Origin: JANJUB01 sp040081075
GTDB taxonomy: Bacteria; Armatimonadota; Fimbriimonadia; Fimbriimonadales; Fimbriimonadaceae
Length of the DNA stretch: 64,000 bases
Direction of reading: 5' to 3'
Assembly (NCBI GenBank): GCA_040081075.1
Contig: JBEBHJ010000006.1
Location: forward strand, 20,415-84,414
The notes under the pieces are model-generated. The model worked only from the letters and a program-made list of their open reading frames with translations, had not been told where the DNA came from and did no database searches. The translations under genes and the position numbers were made by a program. Shown in pieces: positions 1 to 6,942 of this stretch (positions are counted from its first letter, which is position 1; each line of letters begins with the position of its first letter).

Positions 1-160
1 GATCAATATTGTCCATGGGTGTCGTACCCCGGAAGTAGGAATCCATACTGAGGTTTCCAACGTGTTCAGAACCGATGGTCGAACTGATCTGTTTGGCTAG
101 GAAAGTTTTTCCGCTACCGGAACCCCCCGCAATACCGATGAGGATAGGCTTAGTGGACAT
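1..160 (-). CDS. Uridine kinase-like P-loop kinase, N-terminal part (cut by window edge)
   Basis: Only the first 53 codons are inside the window; the gene continues past position 1. The ATG at 158-160 is followed by an IGIAGGSGSGKT Walker A loop at residues 8-19 and then by LSMDSYFRGT, which sits where uridine kinases have their QDxYY segment. In the family the enzyme phosphorylates uridine and cytidine with ATP or GTP in the cytoplasm as part of pyrimidine salvage. The early P-loop directly after the start fits Udk and the related phosphoribulokinase/uridine kinase family. With so little sequence a related nucleoside or pantothenate kinase cannot be excluded, so I give no gene symbol. Confidence 0.7.
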   Translation of the reverse strand, partial: MSTKPILIGIAGGSGSGKTFLAKQISSTIGSEHVGNLSMDSYFRGTTPMDNID

Positions 161-212
161 CTACGGGCAGAGTTTTGCACAAGGCAGTTGCACAATGTAG
201 GTGTCAATAGCA

Positions 213-234
213 AAACGACCCCGCAGGGGGTCGA
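213..234 (-). terminator. Hairpin terminator after tRNA-Ile
   Basis: On the minus strand a GACCCC / GGGGTC stem with a short loop is followed by TTTTG. It lies about 8 nt past the 3' end of tRNA-Ile and reads in the same direction, so it most likely ends that transcript. Confidence 0.6.
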
Positions 235-241
235 GCAAATC

Positions 242-318
<77 letters not shown>

Positions 319-377
319 GAAAGCAGGAAATAGGATACCACGAACCGTCGGTTGACGTAGGCCTTTAGAATTCAAAT

Positions 378-403
378 GGGCCGCACCGATTAAGGCGCGG
401 CCC
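378..403 (-). terminator. Possible hairpin terminator after the outer-membrane protein gene
   Basis: GGGCCGC and GCGGCCC form a 7-bp perfect stem about 14 nt beyond the stop codon of the gene ending at 417. The sequence after it on the minus strand is only moderately T-rich (ATTTGAATT), so termination is likely but not certain. Confidence 0.4.
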
Positions 404-416
404 AAGACGACTATCT

Positions 417-1181
417 TTAGAACGCAAACTTGCGGCTAAAGCCGAAGTTCAACCAAAGGTTGCTACGGCGTGGCAAACCGGCGTTCAGACTCTTTTCAAG
501 CAAAGTAGAGTAGTTCACGCTTGGTGAAAACGTCCAGTCTTTGCCCAATCCAAATGAGGTGGCCGCCGATAGCTTAAGATCAGCAAATCCAGCCTTGTTT
601 GAACCGTAGAAGAAGTTGTTGCTCTTCTTATCTCCGTAGCCGATCTGAGCTCCAAGGTTCCATGTGGTTGCCTTGCCCAGTCCCGTTGAATTAACTTCGT
701 GGTTAACGCCGAGCGTTACGTAAGTGCCGAGGCCAGCGCTCGCACCTTTGTAGATGTTCAGCGTTGGGGTGCCCCAATACTTGCTTGAAGAAACTCCGAG
801 ATTCCATTCTTGGAATCGTTTGGCTCCCGTTCCGGGGAACTGATAGTCGATGTAGCCAACCCACCAGTTGCCACCGCCGTAAGCACCCTTATAGCTAAGA
901 GTTGTATCAAACTCGGTAAATCGGTTCTTCGGGTTCTTCGGATAGTTCCCAGAATTCCAGCCGGTCAGTTCCATATTGCCCCACAAGTTCAACTCGATCC
1001 CGCTCGATTTGAGCGATACGCTTGGTTGCAAAACCCAATCGTTGACGAAGTTGACACCGCGCCAAACGTACTTCGAGCTGAGATCCACGTTTACAGTTGC
1101 GTCAATTTTTGGCTTTTCCTGGGCATGCGCACCTGCAGTCAGGGCGACACCCACAATGCCTGCTGTTCGATAAATGTTCAT
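417..1181 (-). CDS. Secreted outer-membrane beta-barrel protein (TIGR02001/TorF-like)
   Basis: 254 residues. An N-terminal signal peptide ends near AHAQ (residue 21). The mature part begins with a strand carrying SSKYVWRGV, the SxYxxRG signature of the small outer-membrane family TIGR02001. It continues with alternating aromatic and polar residues typical of beta-strands and ends in FSRKFAF, a terminal phenylalanine as in many proteins inserted by the BAM machinery. The family is thought to form small barrels, but no transported molecule is known. The gene is transcribed alone, with a hairpin after its stop. A small porin or a structural barrel are both possible. Outer-membrane location is an inference from these features. 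Confidence 0.65.
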   Translation of the reverse strand: MNIYRTAGIVGVALTAGAHAQEKPKIDATVNVDLSSKYVWRGVNFVNDWVLQPSVSLKSSGIELNLWGNMELTGWNSGNYPKNPKNRFTEFDTTLSYKGAYGGGNWWVGYIDYQFPGTGAKRFQEWNLGVSSSKYWGTPTLNIYKGASAGLGTYVTLGVNHEVNSTGLGKATTWNLGAQIGYGDKKSNNFFYGSNKAGFADLKLSAATSFGLGKDWTFSPSVNYSTLLEKSLNAGLPRRSNLWLNFGFSRKFAF

Positions 1182-1253
1182 TGTTGTTATTAGCCCGAAA
1201 CGAGCTCCCAGTATTTTTTCGGGGAAATGAACAGAAAACTTTAGGTTTCAGCT

Positions 1254-2261
1254 TCAACCGCCGATTGGGAATTGCTTCTTCATCCAGTTGGCAATCGCGT
1301 CAAGGGCGCTCGGCACAACCGGCCCGGTCATGCCTGGTTCTTTGTTTTCATCGGAAACTTCCTTCAGGTTGTGGCTTGCCGATGGAACTGCAAAGACTTC
1401 CGTGGCACCTTTTGCCCGGGCTTTCAACGCCTTCTCGAGAATTGGAGTATCGCGTTCAAGCGAGACCTGAATATCTTTCTGTCCCTGAACCACCAAGACC
1501 GGTCCCTCGAACCCGCTAACCGACTTGCTTGGGTCAAGGGTGAAGTAGCTCTTGAGCAACCTAATTGCCGACGGTGGAAAGAGTCCGCCCAACCCGACCG
1601 GAGGGTTGGGCGGGACCGTGCCCTTTTCCAAGACCTCCTTGATCGCAAGATCAACGTAATCGTTGTAGGTCTTGGCCGTGGCTTCAGGGACAGCATTTCT
1701 TTTTAGGCTGGCCGCGACCTGTTCTTTCACCAGAAAATCCAGTGTTCGCCCGGGCGCACCCATGAGGATGAGGCCAGTTGGTGCACCAACTTGGCCCTTA
1801 AGTTCGCGAGCTACCTCGCTGGCAATGATGCTGCCTTCACTGTGTCCCGCTATAACCAGTTGGCGATTATTAACACCGGGTTGCTTTTGCAAATACAGCA
1901 ACGCACACTTGGCATCCCCAACAAATCGTTCAAATGAGAAAAAGTCGTTTTGCTCTTTTACGTCTGTTGGCCAGGTCCGCGCATAGCCAGGGGTTGCTCG
2001 CTTGTCAAATCTCAAACTTGCGTATCCCTCTTTGGCAAGGCGCTCGGCTGTTTGTTTGAGCAGATCCGTAATGAGGGTGGGCATTTGATTGCCATCCCGA
2101 TCGGTCGGCCCCGAGCCAGGTAACAACAATACCGCAGGAAGCAACGATGCTCGACGCTCCGGCATCATCAAGCTCCCCCGCAATTGCAGGCCCCCATGAC
2201 CCACGAACGTAACTTCGGTCTCCGCGGGAACCGCTAGCAAAGAAATTAGGACAGAGAGCAT
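1254..2261 (-). CDS. Secreted alpha/beta hydrolase (COG1073-like)
   Basis: 335 residues. A hydrophobic signal sequence (MLSVLISLLAVPAE) is followed by an alpha/beta-hydrolase domain. LLLPGSGPTDRDGN carries the oxyanion-hole region and the GPTDRDGN signature seen in this subgroup. GHSEGS near residue 139 holds the nucleophilic serine, GQKD near residue 270 the probable acid, and SASHN near residue 297 the histidine. The triad is therefore complete. Relatives include esterases and prolyl-peptidase-like hydrolases, and the substrate cannot be told from sequence. The SRPBCC gene upstream on the same strand ends about 10 nt before this start, so the two are probably co-transcribed. Confidence 0.75.
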   Translation of the reverse strand: MLSVLISLLAVPAETEVTFVGHGGLQLRGSLMMPERRASLLPAVLLLPGSGPTDRDGNQMPTLITDLLKQTAERLAKEGYASLRFDKRATPGYARTWPTDVKEQNDFFSFERFVGDAKCALLYLQKQPGVNNRQLVIAGHSEGSIIASEVARELKGQVGAPTGLILMGAPGRTLDFLVKEQVAASLKRNAVPEATAKTYNDYVDLAIKEVLEKGTVPPNPPVGLGGLFPPSAIRLLKSYFTLDPSKSVSGFEGPVLVVQGQKDIQVSLERDTPILEKALKARAKGATEVFAVPSASHNLKEVSDENKEPGMTGPVVPSALDAIANWMKKQFPIGG

Positions 2262-2271
2262 TCTTGCTCAG

Positions 2272-2823
2272 TTATACAGCCTGGCGGTTGGTTTTTGTGC
2301 CCTGGGATCGGTGGGGCCAGGTTGGCGAACTTGGCAAGGGCACGTTTTCCTCTCCCCGTCGGCGCCTCAATTCAAGCTGAAGGTTTTTGAACCCTTCGTT
2401 CATCGCCCAATGATGATTCGCGCCGAACAGCGGTTTAAGAATAGGAGAAAGCACCTTCAGAAGAGGCTTATCAGCCCGAATACGCCAATCATAGATCACC
2501 CCGGCAATATCCCCTCGTTGCGTCAACTTCCATTCACCAATCCCATCAAAATCGCCAGACGCTCGAATTTTGAATCCGTGGGGGCAGTGCGATTCGATGA
2601 CCTCGAAAGACCATCGCAAGGTGTAAGGGAGCCAACCTTTTGTAAACAGGCTCACAACTTTGCCTAAACCCTTCTCGTCGCCGGGCTTTAGTATTCTCAC
2701 ATCAAGGTAAACGCTTGGCCACCATATGGCCAAAGCATCAACGTCCTCCAGAATGTCAGCAACCTCTTCAATGGTGCCTTGCACATTCCAGCTTGTTACG
2801 AAATGATAATCTGCGCTCACCAA
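2272..2823 (-). CDS. SRPBCC (START/polyketide cyclase-like) family protein
   Basis: 183 residues with no signal peptide. The N-terminus (YHFVTSWNVQGTIEEVADIL) and the following IWWPSVYLDVRIL segment match the SRPBCC ligand-binding fold, in which a curved sheet and a long C-terminal helix enclose a hydrophobic pocket. DGIGEWKL and YDWRI are core strands, and the final helix is around NEGFKNLQLELRRR. The C-terminal tail after residue 160 is polar and probably unstructured. Members bind lipids or small hydrophobic compounds; no ligand can be predicted here. It lies directly upstream of the secreted hydrolase on the same strand, which suggests one operon. Confidence 0.7.
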   Translation of the reverse strand: MVSADYHFVTSWNVQGTIEEVADILEDVDALAIWWPSVYLDVRILKPGDEKGLGKVVSLFTKGWLPYTLRWSFEVIESHCPHGFKIRASGDFDGIGEWKLTQRGDIAGVIYDWRIRADKPLLKVLSPILKPLFGANHHWAMNEGFKNLQLELRRRRGEENVPLPSSPTWPHRSQGTKTNRQAV

Positions 2824-2905
2824 ATCATTTTTAAAAAGCGAATATGAATTTCACCTGAAACAACGATTTTTAAAGATGAATACGTCAGAATGTTTTGAGG
2901 TACGT

Positions 2906-4144
2906 ATGCTGCTCACAAATATTGCCCTGTTAGTGATCGCCCAACAACCCGCGCTTCCCGAACACATTTTCGCTCAAATTGATCCGGGCAGGGATGTTGT
3001 GAGAGTGGACGGGAAGAATCTCGCGTTGCTGAGTCCGATCCACGTGGCCGGGAACGTTCAATTCTTCGATTGGGTCGGCAACAGCCAGTTGCACGCCCTT
3101 GAGATTGAACCCGGAGAGAAGTCGCTGCAGACAACGATCCACTCATTTAGTTCCTCGACGCGTAAGGACACCCCGTTAAGGCTCAAACCGAACGAAATGG
3201 TGGAGCAGTTCGCAGGTGTTGGCGAGGGCCAATACTACTTTTCATCGATGCTGACGGGAGCCGATGGCAAGGTGAGTTATCAACTCTCGTTTGTACGGGG
3301 AAGCAAGGTTACTCAGCTGCTTAACGGTTCAGAACTCCTTGAATTTGCAGAGTTTGCCGGCAATCTGATAGTTCAACCACAGGCAGACGGCCCTTTTCTT
3401 TGGTATCGAGACGGAGCCGTGGTGAGAGAGTTTCGCTACAGTGATGGAAAGCGCCGCGCCGTCTCATCTGATGAAACGGGCATTGTTTTGCTTGTGTTCG
3501 AGCCAGGTACCGAACCCGGCAGAGGTGTCCGCGCCTACGGATTTGACCCGAAGGCTGGAGACTTTGTGAGCGGTGAACGCCCGTATGGTGCCCAGGCTAG
3601 GTTAAGATCGGTGAATTCACGAACGTTGCCAATACAAATTCCTGGAATCGATGATGGCGCCCAAGCTGCGCTTCTTATGGGGGATGAGAAGTCCGAGTTT
3701 CCCGCCGCACTAATCGCGGCCGACTGTTCGCGAGCAATCGGTTCACCTGACCGGAAAAGCATTGCGTATATCACCCAAGGACATGCCTTTGTCCGCCCCA
3801 TCATAGAAGTGACTGATGAACAGCTTGAAGACCTACTTGAAAAGAGGGAAGCTAAACGGCTGCTGAGCCAAGTGAAGCAAGTGGGAATTGGCTGGATGAT
3901 TTATGGCTCTGACAGCGACAATGTGTTGCCTGGGAGCACAGAAAAAACAAGCGAAATGATCATGCCCTATCTCAAGAACGAAAAGCTGCTTCAAGGTTTT
4001 GCATATAGTTTTGGCGGCGGAGACATCAGCAAGGTTGAAGACCCCACTAAAACGGTGCTTGGATATGTTCAAGGCAAGTACGGACGCGCGGTCGTCTATC
4101 TTGACTCGCATGCCCGATGGGAAAGTCGCAAAAAGAAGCCGTGA
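2906..4144 (+). CDS. Secreted protein with a pseudopilin-like C-terminal domain but no pilin helix
   Basis: 412 residues from the ATG at 2906, which has GAGG 6 nt upstream and begins with a signal peptide (MLLTNIALLVIAQQ). An in-frame ATG at 2876 lies before the signal peptide and is less likely. Residues 20-300 look like a beta-rich domain without a recognisable family. The last 100 residues resemble the body of DUF1559-type prepilins: LLSQVKQVGIGWMIYGSDSD matches the segment after the pilin helix, and the end VVYLDSHARW matches the xDGHAKW motif of the prepilin at 61547. The type IV pilin methylation motif is absent. Function unknown; surface or periplasmic location is inferred. Confidence 0.6.
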   Translation: MLLTNIALLVIAQQPALPEHIFAQIDPGRDVVRVDGKNLALLSPIHVAGNVQFFDWVGNSQLHALEIEPGEKSLQTTIHSFSSSTRKDTPLRLKPNEMVEQFAGVGEGQYYFSSMLTGADGKVSYQLSFVRGSKVTQLLNGSELLEFAEFAGNLIVQPQADGPFLWYRDGAVVREFRYSDGKRRAVSSDETGIVLLVFEPGTEPGRGVRAYGFDPKAGDFVSGERPYGAQARLRSVNSRTLPIQIPGIDDGAQAALLMGDEKSEFPAALIAADCSRAIGSPDRKSIAYITQGHAFVRPIIEVTDEQLEDLLEKREAKRLLSQVKQVGIGWMIYGSDSDNVLPGSTEKTSEMIMPYLKNEKLLQGFAYSFGGGDISKVEDPTKTVLGYVQGKYGRAVVYLDSHARWESRKKKP

Positions 4145-4168
4145 GCGAATTGACGGTAACCTCTTGTC

Positions 4169-6508
4169 ATGCTCGCGGTTGCACTTCTACTGTCCCTCCA
4201 GGCTCCGATTGAACTCACGCAAAACCTCGTGATCTCCAAGTCGGCTACGGTGGCGAAGAACACTTATGTTCTTTCGAGTTCCGATGAAAACGCCAGAACC
4301 GGGGCAATCACAATCAAGGGCGACAACCTGACGATTGACTTTGCTGGTGCAACCCTTCGTGGCTCATCTCCAGAAGCTGAGCCCGACCAGCGCCGGGGGA
4401 CCGGAATCTATGTTGAGGGCAGTAACATTACAATCAAGAACCTACGGGTTCATGGCTTTAAGGTTGGTCTGGCTGCTCGTAATTGCCCCAATTTAAGAGT
4501 CATTGGTGGTGATCTAAGCTACAACTGGAAACAGCATCTTGGTTCTACCATCGAGAAAGAGGACTCGGCCGATTGGATGAGCTATCACCACAACGAGAAA
4601 GATGAGTGGCTCGAATACGGGGCCGGAATCTATCTGCGGGGTTGCAAAGACTTTGAAGTGCGGGCTTGCCGTATCGTAGGCGGCGAAAACGGCCTAATGA
4701 TGGCTGAATGCGATAAGGGCCTCGTTTGGAATAACACATTCAGTTTTCTCAGTGCAATCGGTGTCGGCATGTACCGGTCCTCGGACAATCGAATCATGCA
4801 CAACAACATTGACTGGTGCGTTCGGGGCTACTCCCATGGTCGATGGAATCGGGGCCAAGATTCGGCGGGGATTTTGATTTACGAACAATCCATGCGCAAC
4901 ACCTTCGCATATAACTCGGTAACGCATGGTGGGGACGGGTTCTTTCTTTGGGCGGGGCAGAGCACGATGGACACTGCCGTGGGTGGTTGCAACGATAATC
5001 TGGTCTTTGGGAACGACTTTTCGCACGCTCCAACGAATGGGATAGAGGCAACTTTCTCCAGAAATACTTTCGCAAATAACCTTGTTTTAGAATGCTGGCA
5101 TGGTGCCTGGCTGGGCTATTCCTACGATACGCACGTCGTTGGGAACATCTTTGCCCACAATGCCGAATCCATTGCCTGGGAGCACGGGCAGAAAAACGAG
5201 ATCGCGGCAAACATGTTCTATCACGACACGATGGGAATCAATTTGTGGCAAAACAAGTCCCAAGACCCGAATTGGGGATATCCCAAGAACCGAGACACAC
5301 GCAGTCAGAACTATTTGATAAGGCAAAACGAGTTCCAAGCGATATTCAGCTCGGCTTTGAATTTGCGTGACACTATCGGCGTCCGAATGCTGTCTAACGA
5401 TTTTGTATCGAATGGAAAGGTAGCGACCCTGACGGGAGATACCAGCGCATTCGTGTTTGATCGAAACGCAGTATGGGTGCTGAATGCGGTTGATGTTCCA
5501 GAGGGATCAGGCAATCGCGTAGCGACTGAAGCAACCAACGTTCCGCCGCCTGCCACCATGAGGCCAGATGGAAACGTGCTTGATTCAAGCGGGAAAGACT
5601 ATGCAGATCGATTCAAGCTGCTATGGATGCCTTACCCCGATGATGAAGAGCAGACCCGAGGACAAGACCAAGATATCTGGCTCAAAAACTATATCAAAGA
5701 GACCCGAAAGCTTGCGCCCAAACCTCTAAAAGACGGTAAGCGACCGTACCTACAAACCGATATTCGGGGCCGACGCTATATTCTGGTTGACGAGTGGGGG
5801 CCTTACGATTTCAAGCGGCCGCTCCTGTGGCTTCGAGGTGAGAAGAACGGAGAATTGCAGTTTGAGATCCTCGGCCCCAAGGGACAGTGGAAGGCAACAT
5901 CGGTTTCCGGAGGAGAACTTTCGAGCCAAACGGGGGATGTTCCTGGGATGGTCACGTTCAAGCCCGAACCCGGGAATATTTCGATCAAGTTGGAATACGT
6001 CGGTGCGGCTACCACAGACTATCGAGGCGTCTCTACACCTGCGGGCCAACCGATCCCATTTGAATTCTCCAAGTTCAATCTGCCCATCAACTGGGTCATC
6101 AACTTCTACAGTTGGGATCCAAAGTCTGTAGCTGATCCAAAAGCGGCCATGCCCCCGCTGAGTGAGATGAACTTAGGCAATCCATTGAAAACGTTGACGT
6201 CAACGAAGCTGGACTACGGCTCGGGCGGCGCGTTTGAAGAGGGTCTCCCCGCCAACGCCTTCGCTACGATTGCGACGGGTTCCTTTACCGTGGATTCCGG
6301 GAACTACACCTTGAACGTAACGACCGATGACGGGGTCCGAGTTTGGGTTGACGACAAACTTGTGATTGCGGACGCTTGGAAATACCAAGGGCCAACGGCT
6401 TACAAGGCTCAGTTAAAACTCGGCGGCCAACACCGTATTCGAGTTGAGCATTTTGAGATTGATGGCTATTCGGCGTTGAAAGTTGAGATCGTACCGGCCA
6501 AGGGCTAA
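4169..6508 (+). CDS. Secreted right-handed beta-helix protein with C-terminal PA14 domain
   Basis: 779 residues. A short signal peptide (MLAVALLLSLQAP) leads into a parallel beta-helix spanning about residues 20-450, with repeating rungs such as NNTFSFLSAIGVGMYRSSDN and NEIAANMFYHDTMGINLW. This is the NosD/pectate-lyase type of fold. After a linker, residues about 640-775 form a PA14-like domain (GNYTLNVTTDDGVRVWVDD, then HRIRVEHFEIDG), a carbohydrate-binding beta-barrel. The combination suggests a secreted polysaccharide lyase, hydrolase or epimerase acting on a polymer held by PA14. Catalytic residues cannot be assigned without a structure comparison. It begins 24 nt after the previous gene and may be co-transcribed. 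Confidence 0.75.
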   Translation: MLAVALLLSLQAPIELTQNLVISKSATVAKNTYVLSSSDENARTGAITIKGDNLTIDFAGATLRGSSPEAEPDQRRGTGIYVEGSNITIKNLRVHGFKVGLAARNCPNLRVIGGDLSYNWKQHLGSTIEKEDSADWMSYHHNEKDEWLEYGAGIYLRGCKDFEVRACRIVGGENGLMMAECDKGLVWNNTFSFLSAIGVGMYRSSDNRIMHNNIDWCVRGYSHGRWNRGQDSAGILIYEQSMRNTFAYNSVTHGGDGFFLWAGQSTMDTAVGGCNDNLVFGNDFSHAPTNGIEATFSRNTFANNLVLECWHGAWLGYSYDTHVVGNIFAHNAESIAWEHGQKNEIAANMFYHDTMGINLWQNKSQDPNWGYPKNRDTRSQNYLIRQNEFQAIFSSALNLRDTIGVRMLSNDFVSNGKVATLTGDTSAFVFDRNAVWVLNAVDVPEGSGNRVATEATNVPPPATMRPDGNVLDSSGKDYADRFKLLWMPYPDDEEQTRGQDQDIWLKNYIKETRKLAPKPLKDGKRPYLQTDIRGRRYILVDEWGPYDFKRPLLWLRGEKNGELQFEILGPKGQWKATSVSGGELSSQTGDVPGMVTFKPEPGNISIKLEYVGAATTDYRGVSTPAGQPIPFEFSKFNLPINWVINFYSWDPKSVADPKAAMPPLSEMNLGNPLKTLTSTKLDYGSGGAFEEGLPANAFATIATGSFTVDSGNYTLNVTTDDGVRVWVDDKLVIADAWKYQGPTAYKAQLKLGGQHRIRVEHFEIDGYSALKVEIVPAKG

Positions 6509-6513
6509 GCAAC

Positions 6514-6542
6514 AAAAAGCCCCCAACCATACGGTCGGGGGC
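6514..6542 (-). terminator. Rho-independent terminator for the small protein gene at 6563
   Basis: On the minus strand GCCCCCGACC and GGTTGGGGGC form a 10-bp stem (one G-U pair) with a GTAT loop, followed by TTTTTG. On the plus strand the same stem has a mismatch and is followed by A residues, so it works in the minus direction. Confidence 0.85.
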
Positions 6543-6562
6543 AAAAAATTGTCAAGGATTAA

Positions 6563-6757
6563 TTAGGCATCAGCGGCTTTGCTGGCCATGTAGTCCTTCT
6601 CGCTGACAAACTTGAAGAGCTTTTGGCCCTCGTGGGTTGCAGTAAAGGCATAGCGAACTTGCTCGCCGGACTTGGTCTTTCGGACCATCTTCATCTTCTT
6701 GATCGAATCGTCACTCACTTCAACGTGGGACCGAGTCTTGAGGTTATAAAATTTCAT
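6563..6757 (-). CDS. Small conserved protein of unknown function (64 aa)
   Basis: 64 residues, starting MKFYNLKTRSHVEVSD, rich in lysine and arginine and with no cysteine, signal or membrane segment. The ATG is preceded by a strong GAGGAG ribosome-binding site. The gene has its own likely promoter (TACAAT at 6812-6817, minus strand) and a strong terminator, so it is a real and probably well-expressed single-gene unit. The predicted fold is mostly beta strands with a short C-terminal helix (EKDYMASKA). A small basic nucleic-acid-binding or ribosome-associated role is conceivable, but I do not recognise the family. Confidence 0.7.
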   Translation of the reverse strand: MKFYNLKTRSHVEVSDDSIKKMKMVRKTKSGEQVRYAFTATHEGQKLFKFVSEKDYMASKAADA

Positions 6758-6811
6758 CGTTAAAAACTCCTCTGTTTTCTTGCCGACCCGGACTCGCCGC
6801 GTCGTTCCAGT

Positions 6812-6842
6812 ATTGTATCACAAATAGGTTCAATCGAACCTA
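6812..6842 (-). promoter_or_regulatory. Promoter with an overlapping inverted repeat for the 64-aa protein
   Basis: A -10 element TACAAT (minus strand, 6812-6817) lies upstream of the small gene. At 6825-6842 there is a perfect inverted repeat, TAGGTTC-N4-GAACCTA, which falls where the -35 region would be. This looks like a repressor or activator site. No good -35 consensus is visible, which fits an activated or repressed promoter. Confidence 0.4.
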
Positions 6843-6851
6843 CTAAATGAT

Positions 6852-6891
6852 CGCTCCTTAGCAAGACGTTGGATTATCTCACGAAGGAGCG
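6852..6891. other. Inverted repeat CGCTCCTT ... AAGGAGCG in the intergenic gap
   Basis: Two 8-base arms at 6852-6859 and 6884-6891 are perfectly complementary with a 24-nt loop. The plus-strand right arm is followed by GGATTTTGC. It lies between the stop of the large amidohydrolase gene and the promoter of the small protein. A weak terminator or a regulatory structure are possible. Confidence 0.3.
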
Positions 6892-6942
6892 GGATTTTGC
6901 TTGAGAATTGGCTCAAAGTTGCCCTAAGCAGCCCATTTCTTC

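Noticed and set aside
2827..2874. Two ATTTTTAAA direct repeats between the SRPBCC gene and the next gene
   Set aside because: AT-rich short repeats are expected in a promoter region; no regular spacing or third copy supports an operator.
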